Positions 1 to 9,679 are shown, counted from the first letter of the stretch. The stretch: DNA of 64,000 bases from Mycoplana dimorpha (GCF_003046475.1 NZ_PZZZ01000004.1:159097-223096), one strand, 5' to 3'. The notes: a model not told the origin generated them from the sequence alone. A program made the numbers and translations.

Positions 1-200
1 GCGGTGATCGCCCAGCCGAAGGCGTTGCCGCGGAAATCCACCTCTACCAGCCGCGTGATCGTCGACCATTCGTAGTACACGAGCATGGCAATCAGGACGG
101 ACAGCAGGCGGAACGGCAAGCCGCCAACCCAGGTGGCGGCCAGCACGATCACGGCGAGGACAAGCCCGGAGGCGATGCGAAGGCGAAGCTCGCTGCTCAT
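1..200 (-). CDS. cdsA: Phosphatidate cytidylyltransferase, N-terminal part (runs off the window)
   Basis: Only the first 66 or so residues are inside the window. They begin [12 protein letters not shown] and form a hydrophobic amino terminus with two likely membrane segments, as in CdsA, the inner-membrane enzyme that makes CDP-diacylglycerol for phospholipid synthesis. The start codon shares one base with the uppS stop (TGATG), so the two are translationally coupled. Position directly after uppS in a frr-uppS-cdsA order is the normal arrangement in alphaproteobacteria and carries much of the call; the catalytic signature lies outside the window. Confidence 0.8.
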   Translation of the reverse strand, partial: MSSELRLRIASGLVLAVIVLAATWVGGLPFRLLSVLIAMLVYYEWSTITRLVEVDFRGNAFGWAIT

Positions 201-943
201 CAGGAGCCAACCGCCAGCGTGGCCGCCGGGACGCCGCCGAACCGGCGCTCACGCCCGGCATAGGCCGCAAGCGCAGCAAGGAACGTCGCGCGGGTGAAGT
301 CGGGCCAGAAATCGGGAATAAACATCAGCTCCGCATATGCCGCCTGCCAAAGCAGGAAATTGGACAGCCGCTCCTCGCCGCTTGTCCGGATGATCAGGTC
401 GGGATCGGGAATTCCGGCCGTGTCCAGGCGCGCCGAGATCAGATCCGGCGAAACGTCCGCCGGATGCAGCAGCCCGGCGGCGACGTCGCCTGCGATCGAG
501 CGCATCGCCCGGGCGATCTCGTCGCGCGAGCCGTAGTTGAAGGCGATGACCAGCGTTATCGCCGTGTTGTCGCGCGTCCGCTCCTCAGCTTCGAGCAGCA
601 ACGGCAGAATGTCGCTGCGCAGGTTCGTGCGATCGCCGATGACGCGGATGCGGACATTTTCCCTGTGCAGGCTGTCGAGGTCGCGGCGGATGAAGGTCTT
701 GAGAAGCCCCATCAGGTCGCTGACCTCGCTCTCCGGCCTGCTCCAGTTTTCGGAGGAGAAGGCAAACAGCGTAAGGTAGCCGATACCCGCCTCGGCCGCG
801 GTACGAACCGCTTCGCGCACGGCCTCCACCCCCTTGCGGTGGCCCATGCTGCGCGGCAGGCCGCGAACATTGGCCCAGCGCCCGTTGCCATCCATGATGA
901 TGGCAACGTGGTTGGGGATGTTGTTCATAGCATGCTGCGTCAT
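200..943 (-). CDS. uppS: Isoprenyl (undecaprenyl) diphosphate synthase
   Basis: Cis-prenyltransferase that elongates farnesyl diphosphate to the C55 carrier lipid used for peptidoglycan and surface polysaccharides. The 247-residue protein shows the family signature [13 protein letters not shown] near the start (catalytic Asp and the Asn-Gly-Arg loop), then GHRKG, the SSENWSRP motif and the carboxy-terminal [15 protein letters not shown] segment. I chose the start at 943 ([10 protein letters not shown]); a start at 1021 would overlap frr, and 928 is an alternative. Neither start has a strong ribosome binding site. It follows frr by 43 bases and overlaps cdsA. Confidence 0.96.
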   Translation of the reverse strand: MTQHAMNNIPNHVAIIMDGNGRWANVRGLPRSMGHRKGVEAVREAVRTAAEAGIGYLTLFAFSSENWSRPESEVSDLMGLLKTFIRRDLDSLHRENVRIRVIGDRTNLRSDILPLLLEAEERTRDNTAITLVIAFNYGSRDEIARAMRSIAGDVAAGLLHPADVSPDLISARLDTAGIPDPDLIIRTSGEERLSNFLLWQAAYAELMFIPDFWPDFTRATFLAALAAYAGRERRFGGVPAATLAVGS

Positions 944-986
944 CAGCGATCCGTGCGAGAAAACGGGAAACCAGGCCGGCCTGCGG

Positions 987-1547
987 CTAGACCTGCATGA
1001 TTTCCTTTTCCTTCTCGGCAAGCAAGCGATCGACCTCGGAAATCATCTCGTCGGTCATTTTCTGGACTTTCTCCGACTGGCTGCGGCTGACATCCTGTCC
1101 GATATCGCCGTCCTTCTCGGCTTTCTTAAGGTCGTCCATGCCGTCGCGGCGCACATGGCGAATCGCCACCTTGGCCTTTTCGGCATAGTCGTGGGCGAGC
1201 TTGGCCAGCGAGCGGCGGCGCTCCTCGTTCAGCTCCGGAAGCGGGATGCGCAGGTTCTGGCCGTCGATGATCGGGTTCAGCCCGAGATTGGACTCGCGGA
1301 TCGCCCGGTCGACGGCGTTGACCATCGACTTGTCCCAGACGGAGACGGCCAGCATGCGCGGCTCGGGCACGGTGATGTTCGCCACCTGGTTCAGCGGCAT
1401 GCGCGACCCGTAGGCTTCGACCGTCACCGGATCGAGGACGTTGGCCGAGGCTCGGCCGGTACGCAGCGAGGCGACATCGTGCTTGAACGCGGAAATGGCG
1501 CCGTCCATGCGGCGCTTCAGTTCCTTCAGGTCGACACCTTCACTCAT
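987..1547 (-). CDS. frr: Ribosome recycling factor
   Basis: RRF splits post-termination 70S ribosomes together with EF-G. The length, 186 residues, is the family norm. Recognisable blocks are the amino-terminal helix ([34 protein letters not shown]), the beta-domain stretch [21 protein letters not shown], and the carboxy-terminal three-helix part with [15 protein letters not shown]. It sits between pyrH and uppS on the same strand, the standard order in this group. Confidence 0.97.
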   Translation of the reverse strand: MSEGVDLKELKRRMDGAISAFKHDVASLRTGRASANVLDPVTVEAYGSRMPLNQVANITVPEPRMLAVSVWDKSMVNAVDRAIRESNLGLNPIIDGQNLRIPLPELNEERRRSLAKLAHDYAEKAKVAIRHVRRDGMDDLKKAEKDGDIGQDVSRSQSEKVQKMTDEMISEVDRLLAEKEKEIMQV

Positions 1548-1604
1548 GGTATGGAACTCCTGGCAGTTGAGAAACGATACACCCGCGGGCGCCGTTTTCG
1601 GAAA

Positions 1605-2327
1605 TTAGTTGTCGGACACGATGGTACCGCGGCCGCCACCGGTCAATATCTGCGCGAACCCGCCCTTCTCGTGGATCGAGAAGACGACGATCGGGATCGA
1701 ATTTTCACGCGCCAGCGCCACTGCGGCCACATCCATCACCGCAAGACCTTTCTCAAGGACCTCGTTGTGCGTCAAGCGCTCGAATCGCGTCGCATCGGGA
1801 AACTTCTTGGGGTCCGCAGAGTAGATGCCGTCGACCTGGGTTCCCTTGAAGATTGCCTCGGCGCCGATTTCGGCGGCCCGCAGGGCTGCGGCGGAATCGG
1901 TGGTGAAGAACGGATTGCCCGTACCGCCGGCGAAGATCACCACGCGCCCCTGCGCAAGGTGGTGAAGGGTCGCACGCTGCGAAAAGCTTTCGCAGATCTC
2001 CGGCATCGCGATTGCCGAAAGGACGACGGTGTCGATGTCGAGCTTGCGCAGTGAGGTGGCCAGTGCCAGCGCGTTGATCACGGTGGCGAGCATGCCCATG
2101 TGGTCGCCCGTCACCCGGTCGCCGCCCTTGGAGGCGACCGCGACGCCGCGGAAGATGTTGCCGCCGCCGACCACCACGCCGACCTCGACCCCGAGCGCCC
2201 GCGCTTCGGCGATGTCGCCGGCCATTCGGTCGGCGACGGCGACGTCGATGCCGAACCCTTGCGAGCCCATCAGCGCCTCACCCGATGCCTTCAGCAGAAC
2301 GCGTTTGTAGAGAGGTTTGGCGGACAT
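1605..2327 (-). CDS. pyrH: UMP kinase
   Basis: Phosphorylates UMP to UDP at the entry to pyrimidine nucleotide synthesis; a bacterial hexameric amino-acid-kinase-fold enzyme regulated by GTP and UTP. The 240-residue product starts MSAKPLYKRVLLKASGEALMG, the conserved phosphate-binding beginning, and contains GVVVGGGNIFRG, the GDHMGMLATVINALAL block and a GTGNPFFTTDSAAALRA segment. Start 2327 is chosen because AGGAG lies seven bases upstream and it gives the usual length; an upstream in-frame ATG at 2360 adds eleven atypical residues. It lies just upstream of frr. Confidence 0.97.
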   Translation of the reverse strand: MSAKPLYKRVLLKASGEALMGSQGFGIDVAVADRMAGDIAEARALGVEVGVVVGGGNIFRGVAVASKGGDRVTGDHMGMLATVINALALATSLRKLDIDTVVLSAIAMPEICESFSQRATLHHLAQGRVVIFAGGTGNPFFTTDSAAALRAAEIGAEAIFKGTQVDGIYSADPKKFPDATRFERLTHNEVLEKGLAVMDVAAVALARENSIPIVVFSIHEKGGFAQILTGGGRGTIVSDN

Positions 2328-2503
2328 TGGCGCTCCTGGGCTGGTTGTTCTGGACGTCACGGCGAAGCGGAGGCTGCTGCTATGCGCCAGGCCGCATGCC
2401 GCGGCGCTGTCAGAGGCTGGCGCGTTTCGCCGTCAGCCGGATACACGAAGGGCACCGCGTTGTCACGCGATGCCCTCGGTTTTTCCCGGATCGGGTAAAG
2501 AAA

Positions 2504-3427
2504 TCAGCCCTTGGCGGCAGCCGCGACTTCGGCTGCGAAGTCCGATTCTTCCTTCTCGACGCCTTCGCCGAGCAGGAGGCGGGCCATGCCGGTAACTTCG
2601 ATCGGCGCGCCGGCGGCCTTCTCGGCATCCTTGATCGCCTGACCGACGGTGATCTCCGGGTTGATGACGAACGCCTGGGACAGCAGCGCGACCTCCTCGA
2701 AGAACTTGCGCATGCGGCCTTCGACCATCTTCTCGATGATCTTGTCCGGCTTGCCCGAGGCGCGGGACTGCTCGATGAAGACGTTGCGCTCGCGTTCGGC
2801 AACAGCCGCATCGACTTCTTCGGCGCGGATCGCCAGCGGGTTCGTCGCAGCGATGTGCATGGCGACCTGACGGCCGATAGCGTTCAGCGCTTCCTTGTCG
2901 CCGGTCGATTTCAGCGCGACGAGCACGCCGAGCTTGCCGATACCGTCGCCGGCAGCGTTGTGGATGTAGGTTGCAACTACGCCGTCTTCGACCGTCAGCA
3001 GTGCCGAACGGCGAAGCGTCATGTTCTCACCGATGGTGGCGATCGCGTCCTTGATCGTGTCTTCGACGGACTTGCCGGTCGCCGGATATGCGGCCTTGGC
3101 AATCGCCTCGACGCTGCCGTCGGTGCTCAGTGCCACGTTGGCGACGCCGCGGACGAGATCCTGGAAGGCCTCGTTACGGGCGACGAAGTCGGTCTCCGAG
3201 TTGATCTCGACGGCCACGGCCCTGACGCCGCCGCTGACGATGGCGACCAGGCCTTCGGCAGCCGTGCGGCCCGACTTCTTGTCGGCCTTGGCGATGCCCT
3301 TGGCGCGCAGCCAGTCGATCGCCGCTTCCATGTCGCCGTTGGTCTCAGCAAGCGCCTTCTTGCAATCCATCATGCCTGCGCCGGACTTCTCGCGCAGTTC
3401 CTTCACCATTGCTGCAGTGATTTCCAT
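2504..3427 (-). CDS. tsf: Translation elongation factor Ts
   Basis: Nucleotide exchange factor that regenerates EF-Tu-GTP. The 307-residue protein has the amino-terminal UBA-like domain ([21 protein letters not shown]), the Thr-Asp-Phe-Val-Ala-Arg motif ([12 protein letters not shown]) that contacts EF-Tu, and two dimerisation subdomains. Start at 3427 gives the standard [11 protein letters not shown] beginning with GAGGCGAG just upstream; the longer in-frame start at 3472 is not supported. It follows rpsB on the same strand after a 282-base gap that holds a terminator-like hairpin. Confidence 0.97.
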   Translation of the reverse strand: MEITAAMVKELREKSGAGMMDCKKALAETNGDMEAAIDWLRAKGIAKADKKSGRTAAEGLVAIVSGGVRAVAVEINSETDFVARNEAFQDLVRGVANVALSTDGSVEAIAKAAYPATGKSVEDTIKDAIATIGENMTLRRSALLTVEDGVVATYIHNAAGDGIGKLGVLVALKSTGDKEALNAIGRQVAMHIAATNPLAIRAEEVDAAVAERERNVFIEQSRASGKPDKIIEKMVEGRMRKFFEEVALLSQAFVINPEITVGQAIKDAEKAAGAPIEVTGMARLLLGEGVEKEESDFAAEVAAAAKG

Positions 3428-3630
3428 CGTCTCGCCTCTTCGCGGTTTCTGCGCCTCGCGCCGGCCGCTCACTTAAGAGCCGTACCGTTGCGATGCGCGA
3501 TTTCATTTCGTTCGGCGCCTTATGCCGCGGGGGGCATCCACCGTGGCGGCAGCCAATTCATTGCGCGTTACAGGATGATGACAGGCCGGCTCGCCAGCGG
3601 CAACGCCGTCCGCATTCCCGTCGCAAAAGC

Positions 3631-3670
3631 GACAAGGCCGTTCGACCTTCCGGCGAGAAACGGCCTTGTC
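3631..3670 (-). terminator. Rho-independent terminator-like hairpin after rpsB
   Basis: Perfect 12-bp inverted repeat (3631-3642 with 3659-3670, loop 16 bases). Read on the minus strand it is followed by GCTTTTGCG, a short T run. It lies 40 bases past the rpsB stop and about 200 bases before tsf, so it may terminate or attenuate rpsB transcription before tsf, a familiar arrangement for this pair. Confidence 0.6.
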
Positions 3671-3709
3671 CGATCAATACCTAGGACGATGTTTCGCGCC
3701 CTGCCCTGC

Positions 3710-4474
3710 TCAGGCTTCGGCCTCGTTCAGTGCCGGCTCGACCGGAACTTCGGCGGAGGCGCCGATGTCACGGCCCGAAGCGCCCTGCTGGCGGGCGATG
3801 CCGTCGATGGCGGCACGGGCGACCAGATCGCAGTAGAGTGCGATGGCGCGCGACGCATCGTCGTTGCCCGGGATCGGATAGTCGATCGGATCCGGATCGC
3901 AGTTGCTGTCGATGATGGCGACGACCGGGATGCCGAGACGCTTGGCTTCCTGGATCGCGATCGACTCCTTGTTGGTGTCGATGATGAACATCAGGTCGGG
4001 CGTGCCGCCCATGTCCTTGATGCCGCCGAGAGCCTTGTCCAGCTTTTCGCGCTCGCGCTCGAGGTTCAGGCGTTCCTTCTTGGTGAAGCCGGAGGCTTCC
4101 GAGGCCAGGATGTCGTCGAGCTTGCGAAGCCGCTGGATCGAGTTGGAGATCGTCTTCCAGTTGGTCAGCATGCCGCCGAGCCAGCGGGCATTGACGTAGT
4201 ACTGGGCCGAACGCTTGGCGGCGTCGGCGATGATTTCCGATGCCTGGCGCTTGGTGCCGACGAAGAGGACGCGGCCGCCGCCGGCCACGGTGTCGCTGAT
4301 GACCTGCAGCGCGCGGTTGAGCAGCGGCACGGTCTGGGCGAGGTCGATGATGTGGACGTTGCTGCGGTCGCCGAAGATGTACGGCTTCATCTTCGGGTTC
4401 CAGCGGTGGGTCTGGTGGCCGAAGTGAACACCAGCTTCCAGAAGCTGGCGCATGCTGAAATCGGGCAATGCCAT
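3710..4474 (-). CDS. rpsB: 30S ribosomal protein S2
   Basis: Ribosomal protein S2 of the small subunit, needed for docking of S1. 254 residues, with the family beginning [25 protein letters not shown], the [13 protein letters not shown] block and the [29 protein letters not shown] block. The carboxy-terminal tail is Ala/Glu-rich as in other Rhizobiales. Upstream of tsf, the universal order. Confidence 0.98.
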   Translation of the reverse strand: MALPDFSMRQLLEAGVHFGHQTHRWNPKMKPYIFGDRSNVHIIDLAQTVPLLNRALQVISDTVAGGGRVLFVGTKRQASEIIADAAKRSAQYYVNARWLGGMLTNWKTISNSIQRLRKLDDILASEASGFTKKERLNLEREREKLDKALGGIKDMGGTPDLMFIIDTNKESIAIQEAKRLGIPVVAIIDSNCDPDPIDYPIPGNDDASRAIALYCDLVARAAIDGIARQQGASGRDIGASAEVPVEPALNEAEA

Positions 4475-4677
4475 GCCTTATTCTCCTTTTCCGGTTGAAC
4501 CTCCGCAAGGCGAACAGCAGAACCCATCGGCCCTGCCACCGGCGGAACGCACCGGATTTCTCCCGGACGCCCCATGCCTCACGTGTGGAATGCGGTGGCC
4601 TTAACCGCAGTCGCCCCCGAAATCAAGACCGGCCCGGCGAAAAAGCCGAAACGCCGCAGCGGGCGGCAGGTCCAGGG

Positions 4678-5505
4678 CTACTTGCACTCGGTGCTCTTGA
4701 AGACCTCGAGATTGGCCAGCTTGCCGGTCAGCACGAAGTCGCCGTAGTCCATGGTCAGATCGCGCGTGATGCCGTTCTCGTAGAGCTTGAACGACATCCT
4801 GTAGACCGGCAGGGCGTCGCCTTTCGCCACATCGTCGTAATAGGCGATGGTGACCGGCCAATAGGCCTGCTTCGCGAAGGATCCGGCCTGGGCCGCGTCA
4901 ACGTCTCCGGCCTCGGGCATCTGCCTGTTGCCGAGCACGGTGGTCGTCATCAGCGTCTTGTCTCCGGAATCGGAGCCGTCGAAGATTCGCGCCTCGAAGA
5001 ACCGCTCGCCCTTTCGGGCGCGGTCGATCACCTCCAGCATGTGTTCGGTCGGGAAGATGCTTTCCGCCAGTTCCACCGCCTTCGGGTCGGGCGAGGTCAG
5101 CTCCACATTGACGCCCTTCTTGTCGTCGCGTGCGCTGCCGCGGACTTCCTTGTCCAACTTGTCATCGGTGAAGGAACGGGTGAGGAAGCGGAAACTCTTG
5201 TTCCTCAGGTCCTCATAGGTCGTCGTCTGTTGGTCGGTCACCCGCGTCTCTTCCCCGGTGTTGACCTGGGTGACGAAGCGGAAGCTCACGGTGTAGCCGT
5301 CGCAAGGATTGCCGTTGAATTCGTAAACCATGCGCCCGTACATGCCCGCAATGCCGGACCGTTCGGAGGCATCCTTCAGTTGCAGGTCGTAGACGGCGCG
5401 ATGCGGTGCGAGGCCGACCGCCGTGGCCGCGGAAACGGGACCGGGCAGCAGCGCCGCCAGGCATGTCGCGGCGGAAAGGGCCGGGACAAAGGTTGAGCGA
5501 AACAT
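4678..5505 (-). CDS. eipB: EipB-type periplasmic envelope-integrity protein (DUF1849)
   Basis: 275 residues with a cleavable signal peptide (MFRSTFVPALSAATCLAALLP followed by GPVSA) and the DUF1849 core beginning GLAPHRAVYDLQLKDA. The block YEFNGNPCDGYTVSFRFVTQ and the terminal STECK carry the two cysteines that form the conserved disulfide in Brucella EipB, where the protein is a beta-spiral needed for cell-envelope integrity. Family knowledge gives the function; the sequence shows the domain, signal and cysteines. A strong AGGAGG site precedes the start. It diverges from the RidA gene. Confidence 0.88.
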   Translation of the reverse strand: MFRSTFVPALSAATCLAALLPGPVSAATAVGLAPHRAVYDLQLKDASERSGIAGMYGRMVYEFNGNPCDGYTVSFRFVTQVNTGEETRVTDQQTTTYEDLRNKSFRFLTRSFTDDKLDKEVRGSARDDKKGVNVELTSPDPKAVELAESIFPTEHMLEVIDRARKGERFFEARIFDGSDSGDKTLMTTTVLGNRQMPEAGDVDAAQAGSFAKQAYWPVTIAYYDDVAKGDALPVYRMSFKLYENGITRDLTMDYGDFVLTGKLANLEVFKSTECK

Positions 5506-5672
5506 CCGTTTCCTCCTGTTGAACTCCGCCTAGATGTTATAAGAACAGTTCCGGCAAGAGCGAGGCGTCAGAGCCTCTGCATGCCCTATTATAGCAGGAA
5601 ACTCAATCGAGGCAGCCTTGCACGACACCGGCATGCCGCGCTGAAACGCAGAATTCGCATGGGGAGAGAAGA

Positions 5673-6140
5673 ATGTCCGCTGAAATCGAGAACCGGGTAA
5701 AGGAACTGGGCTACACGATCCCGACGGCCGCCGCTCCGGCCGCCAACTACGTGCCCTACGTGATCAGCGGCTCGATCCTGCACATATCCGGCCAGCTGCC
5801 GATCGATGGCGGCAAGATCGCCGTCACCGGCCATCTCGGCAATGACGTCGACGTTGCAACCGGCCAGAAGGCGGCCGAGCTGTGCGCCATCAACCTTCTG
5901 GCCCAAGCCAAGGCGGCGCTCGGCGGCGACCTGTCCCGCATCCGTCGGATCATAAAGATCAACGGCTTCGTGGCTTCCGTTCCCACTTTTGTCGAACAGC
6001 ACCTCGTCATCAACGGGGCCTCCAACCTGCTCGTCGCTGCGCTTGGCGAGCCCGGCAAGCATGCCCGCGCTGCGGTCGGCATGGCAGCACTGCCGCTGAA
6101 TGCCGCCGTCGAGATCGACGCCATCATGGAAATCGCCTGA
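5673..6140 (+). CDS. RidA/YjgF-family protein
   Basis: 155-residue member of the RidA superfamily, with the family core ISGSILHISGQLPIDGG, the RRIIKINGFVAS block and the HARAAVGMAALPLNAAVEIDAI end that includes the arginine used by RidA enamine/imine deaminases to bind the substrate carboxylate. Longer than classical RidA (about 128 residues), as in the subgroup with an extended amino terminus, so the exact imine substrate is not known. First gene of a four-gene plus-strand run; its stop overlaps the next start by one base (TGATG). Confidence 0.85.
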   Translation: MSAEIENRVKELGYTIPTAAAPAANYVPYVISGSILHISGQLPIDGGKIAVTGHLGNDVDVATGQKAAELCAINLLAQAKAALGGDLSRIRRIIKINGFVASVPTFVEQHLVINGASNLLVAALGEPGKHARAAVGMAALPLNAAVEIDAIMEIA

Positions 6141-6871
6141 TGCCGCGCCATGACCTCCGGTGGCTGACCGAACGGCCGATTGCCCATCGCGGCCTGCATG
6201 ATTTGAACCGCACGGTCTGGGAGAACACGCTGACCGCATTCTCCCGGGCGGTAGACGCCGGCTATGCGATCGAATGCGACCTGCAATACGCGGCCGACGG
6301 CGTACCGGTCGTGTTCCACGACGACCAGCTGGAGCGCTTGTGCGCGATCACCGGCGACGTGCGGGCGAAGACCTCGGTCGAGCTCGGCATGCTTTCGGTC
6401 GGCGGCACAGCCGACAAGGTGCCGACGCTGACGCAGATGCTCAAGCTCGTCGGCGGGCGGGTCCCGCTCGTCATCGAACTGAAGGGCCGGGCCGGGGATG
6501 ACGACGGCTTCGCCGCCAGCGTCCTCGAGGCGGTCGAGGCCTATGACGGCCCGGTGGCGCTGATGAGCTTCGATCATTGGCTACTGAAGGAGCTCAAGGA
6601 ACTCGGCTCGCCCCGGCCGGTCGGCCTTACGGCGGAGGGGACCGATCCGGAGACCTTTTTCGTCCACGAGGAAGCCATGCAGCTCGGCCTCGACTTCATC
6701 TCCTATCACTACGCTCACCTGCCCAATCCGTTCATCACCAAGGAGCGGCAGGCCGGGATCCCGGTGATCACCTGGACCGTCCGCGACCAGGACGGGATCG
6801 ACAGAACCCGCGAGGAAGCCGACCAGATGACGTTCGAGGGATTCGACCCGCGAGAACCCGTGGTCGCCTGA
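6140..6871 (+). CDS. Glycerophosphodiester phosphodiesterase family protein
   Basis: Predicted cytoplasmic hydrolase of glycerophosphodiesters. 243 residues with the GDPD TIM-barrel hallmarks: IAHRGLHD near the amino terminus, ENTLTAFSRAVDAGYAIECDLQ (metal-binding Glu and Asp) and PVVFHDDQLERL (catalytic His). The late ITWTVRDQ matches the family's final strand. No signal peptide, unlike periplasmic GlpQ, so lipid-derived substrates inside the cell are more likely. The start overlaps the RidA stop. Confidence 0.88.
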   Translation: MPRHDLRWLTERPIAHRGLHDLNRTVWENTLTAFSRAVDAGYAIECDLQYAADGVPVVFHDDQLERLCAITGDVRAKTSVELGMLSVGGTADKVPTLTQMLKLVGGRVPLVIELKGRAGDDDGFAASVLEAVEAYDGPVALMSFDHWLLKELKELGSPRPVGLTAEGTDPETFFVHEEAMQLGLDFISYHYAHLPNPFITKERQAGIPVITWTVRDQDGIDRTREEADQMTFEGFDPREPVVA

Positions 6872-6873
6872 CG

Positions 6874-8070
6874 ATGACCGACGCCTGCCGGATACGCGTC
6901 ATCCAGAGTTTCGCCGAAATCGCGGCGGAACACTGGGCGGGGCTTGCCGGCGCCTCGCGCGGCGGCCCCGGAACGCCTTACAATCCCTTCGTCAGCCATG
7001 CCTTCCTGTCGTCGCTGGAGGAATCCGACTCGGCGACGCCGCAAACCGGCTGGCTCGGCCAGCACCTGCTGCTTGAACAGGAGGACGGCACGCTGCTTGG
7101 CGCGGTGCCAGCTTACGTGAAGAACCACAGCCGCGGTGAATACGTCTTCGATTACGGCTGGGCGGAGGCGTTCCAGCGCGCCGGCGGCCGGTACTATCCC
7201 AAGCTTCAGGCGTCGGTGCCCTTCACGCCGGCAACCGGACCGAGACTGCTGCACCGCCATGGTCTCGATCCGGCCCCGGTCCGGCAGGCGCTGGCCGCCG
7301 GCCTACGAGAACTGACGCTCCGACACGACCTGTCGTCTGCGCACGTGACGTTCCTGCCGGAGGACGAACTGCCCGCCCTGCAGGCCGCGGGCTTCCTGCA
7401 TCGCACGGACCAGCAGTTCCATTTCATCAATGCAGGCTATCGCTCGCACGACGAATTCCTCGAGACGCTCGCCTCCCGCAAGCGCAAGGCGCTGCGCAAG
7501 GAGCGGCGCGCGGCACTGGAAAACGGCATCGAGATCGACTGGCTGACCGGCGGCGACCTCACCGAGGATATCTGGGACCAGTTCTTCGCCTTCTATATGG
7601 ACACCGGCGGGCGCAAGTGGGGGCGTCCCTATCTGACGCGCCGCTTCTATTCCCTGGTCGGCGAACGCATGGCCGACGACATCCTGCTGGTGATGGCGAG
7701 GCGCGCCGGCCGCTACATCGCCGGCGCCATCAACTTCATCGGCGAAGACGCGCTGTACGGCCGCCACTGGGGCTGCGTCGAGGACCACCCCTTCCTGCAT
7801 TTCGAGGTCTGCTACCACCAGGCGATCGATTTTGCGATCGACCGCGGCCTGAAGCGCGTCGAGGCCGGCGCCCAGGGCGAGCATAAGCTGGCACGCGGCT
7901 ACATGCCGATCACGACCCATTCGGCGCACTATCTCGCCCATCCGGGCCTGCGCCGGGCCGTCGCCGACTACCTCGAGCGGGAGCGCCGCGACGTCGCCGA
8001 GGCCGGTGAGTGGCTTGCCGAACACGGCCCGTTCCGCAAGACCGGCGCGCCGCCGCGCGGCAACGATTGA
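6874..8070 (+). CDS. FemAB-like / GNAT-fold acyltransferase (PF04339 type)
   Basis: 398 residues. The core YNPFVSHAFLSSLEESDS, the ASRKRKALRKERRAALENGI stretch and the YGRHWGC...LHFEVCYHQAIDFAI ending match the widespread 'peptidogalycan biosynthesis/FemAB-like' family (DUF482). These proteins have a double GNAT fold, but their substrate is not established. Starts three bases after the phosphodiesterase gene and precedes a HIT gene, so the four genes probably form one transcript. Confidence 0.8.
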   Translation: MTDACRIRVIQSFAEIAAEHWAGLAGASRGGPGTPYNPFVSHAFLSSLEESDSATPQTGWLGQHLLLEQEDGTLLGAVPAYVKNHSRGEYVFDYGWAEAFQRAGGRYYPKLQASVPFTPATGPRLLHRHGLDPAPVRQALAAGLRELTLRHDLSSAHVTFLPEDELPALQAAGFLHRTDQQFHFINAGYRSHDEFLETLASRKRKALRKERRAALENGIEIDWLTGGDLTEDIWDQFFAFYMDTGGRKWGRPYLTRRFYSLVGERMADDILLVMARRAGRYIAGAINFIGEDALYGRHWGCVEDHPFLHFEVCYHQAIDFAIDRGLKRVEAGAQGEHKLARGYMPITTHSAHYLAHPGLRRAVADYLERERRDVAEAGEWLAEHGPFRKTGAPPRGND

Positions 8071-8108
8071 CAGACACGGCCGACGAGCCGGACCCAAGGA
8101 GACTGCAA

Positions 8109-8534
8109 ATGACGAGTTACGACCCCGGGAACATCTTCGCCAAGATCCTGCGCGGCGAGATCCCCGCGCACAAGATCTACGAGGACGACGACGCTTTCGC
8201 CTTCATGGACGTGATGCCGCAGGGAACCGGCCACACCCTGGTCATCCCAAAGGTACCGTCACGCAACATCCTCGATGCGGACCCTGCGACGCTGTCGCGG
8301 CTGATGCCGGTGGTGCAGAAGATCGCGATCGCGGCCAAGGAGGCGTTCGAGGCCGACGGGGTGACGGTGATCCAGTTCAACGAGCCGGCGTCCGGCCAGA
8401 CGATCTACCACCTGCATTTCCACGTCATCCCCCGGTTCGAGGGCGTGCCGCTCAAGCCGCACTCCGGCACCATGGAGGACCAGGAGATCCTCGCCGCCAA
8501 TGCGCGCAAGATGCGCGACGCGCTGGCCGCCTGA
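8109..8534 (+). CDS. HIT-family hydrolase
   Basis: 141-residue histidine-triad protein of the Hint branch, which hydrolyses nucleoside phosphoramidates or AMP esters. The catalytic HxHxH triad is seen as YHLHFHVIPR, the amino terminus IFAKILRGEIPAHKIYEDDDAFAFMD is typical, and there is no extra zinc-finger domain. AAGGAG lies seven bases before the chosen ATG. Last gene of the RidA run. Confidence 0.92.
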   Translation: MTSYDPGNIFAKILRGEIPAHKIYEDDDAFAFMDVMPQGTGHTLVIPKVPSRNILDADPATLSRLMPVVQKIAIAAKEAFEADGVTVIQFNEPASGQTIYHLHFHVIPRFEGVPLKPHSGTMEDQEILAANARKMRDALAA

Positions 8535-8554
8535 AGCCGACATGAAAAACCGTA

Positions 8555-8580
8555 CTCCTTGGCGCTCAGGCGCCGAGGAG
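8555..8580 (-). terminator. Terminator-like hairpin at the azlD 3' end
   Basis: An 11-bp stem with one G-T pair (8555-8565 with 8570-8580) and a 4-base loop overlaps the azlD stop codon. On the minus strand it is followed by GTACGGTTTTTC, a five-T run a few bases past the stem. It separates the azlCD pair from the convergent HIT gene. Confidence 0.5.
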
Positions 8581-8907
8581 CGACAGGCCGCCGGCCAGGA
8601 AGGCGATCGCCGCGACGATGCCGTAAAGCTGCCTGCGACCGCTGGCGAAAAATGCAAGTGCGCCAATAGCGACTGCGGCCAGTCTCAGCCACAGCGGCGA
8701 TGCCTGGAGAGTGCCGGTCGGATAGACGATCAGCTTGGCAATCACGGCCGCCACGAGCGCGGTCGCCACTGCCTTGACCCAGTTCAGCATTTCGGAGTCT
8801 TCGTCGAGCCTGTTGCCGGCCAGCACGCCCAGCCAGCGCCAGATGTCGGTCGCCAGCCAACCGGCGATGCCGATGAAGACATAGGGCCAAAGGCCTTCGA
8901 AACTCAT
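8566..8907 (-). CDS. azlD: AzlD-domain small membrane subunit
   Basis: 113 residues with about four hydrophobic segments (IGIAGWLATDIWRWLGVLAG, AVATALVAAVIAKLIV, LAAVAIGALAFFAS, YGIVAAIAFLAGGLSLL), the layout of the AzlD family, the small partner of AzlC in branched-chain amino-acid exporters. The start overlaps the azlC stop by four bases (ATGA), the usual coupling for this pair. Substrate is inferred from the family. Confidence 0.82.
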   Translation of the reverse strand: MSFEGLWPYVFIGIAGWLATDIWRWLGVLAGNRLDEDSEMLNWVKAVATALVAAVIAKLIVYPTGTLQASPLWLRLAAVAIGALAFFASGRRQLYGIVAAIAFLAGGLSLLGA

Positions 8908-9650
8908 GCGGAACCCCCTGCCCGCGCCGACCGCCACCGGCGCTCGGCCGCCCAGGCGACCGTGCCGCCGACGAGCCCGGCAAGCAGGATGTCGAACTCC
9001 AGCGCAAGCTCGTGGAAGACAATACCGAGCACGAGGCCGATTCCCAGCGCCCAGTGGATCACGCGGTGGCGCGCCGAAATCCAGAGCGACGTCAGGAAGT
9101 AGACCGGGGTCAGAAAGAACAGGCAGCCGGCGACGACCGGCGGCATCTGCGTCACCAGATTGTAGGCGATGCCGACGAGCAGGATGTTCACCGTCGTCAG
9201 CGTTACTCCAAAGCCTGCGAAAAAGGCCGCCCGCCGTTCGCGCGGTACCGACGAGATGCGCTCCGTGGCAAACACCCATGCGGTGATCGCCACGAAATGC
9301 GACAGGATCAGCAGCAGCCAGGTCGGCGTGGTGCGCGCCCGCAGTTCGGGCACGAGCGAGGCGACCATCGGCATCATCCGCACCGAGGACAGGGATACGG
9401 CGACGAACGCGGCCAGGAGGTTGGCGCCGGACAGCATGCTGCCGACCAGGATGACCTTGGCGGGCAGCGCCCAGACGATGCCGGTCATGAACATGACCTG
9501 CCCGACCGGCACGCCGGCTTCCGCCGTGAAAGCGGCGAAACCGACGAAGGAAAGCATCAGGATCACCGCCGGAACGCTCCAGATGCCGCACATGCCTTGA
9601 ACGAACCAGTAGCGGTTCGTTTTCTCGCTTAGCCGCACCTCGGCATCCAT
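8904..9650 (-). CDS. azlC: AzlC-family permease
   Basis: 248-residue polytopic membrane protein of the AzlC family (large subunit of a two-component exporter for branched-chain or related amino acids). The early WSVPAVILMLSFVGFAAFTAEAG and the SGANLLAAFVAVSLSSVRMMPM segment are family-typical, followed by further membrane spans. It is translationally coupled to azlD. The terminator-like hairpin past clpA lies immediately upstream, so azlC probably has its own promoter. Confidence 0.85.
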   Translation of the reverse strand: MDAEVRLSEKTNRYWFVQGMCGIWSVPAVILMLSFVGFAAFTAEAGVPVGQVMFMTGIVWALPAKVILVGSMLSGANLLAAFVAVSLSSVRMMPMVASLVPELRARTTPTWLLLILSHFVAITAWVFATERISSVPRERRAAFFAGFGVTLTTVNILLVGIAYNLVTQMPPVVAGCLFFLTPVYFLTSLWISARHRVIHWALGIGLVLGIVFHELALEFDILLAGLVGGTVAWAAERRWRSARAGGSA

Positions 9651-9679
9651 TCACGCATTCCTATCCTGCACATGAAAAT

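Noticed and set aside
2285..4498. Long plus-strand open frame opposite tsf and rpsB.
   Set aside because: Both opposite-strand genes are certain, and the translation shows no family features.
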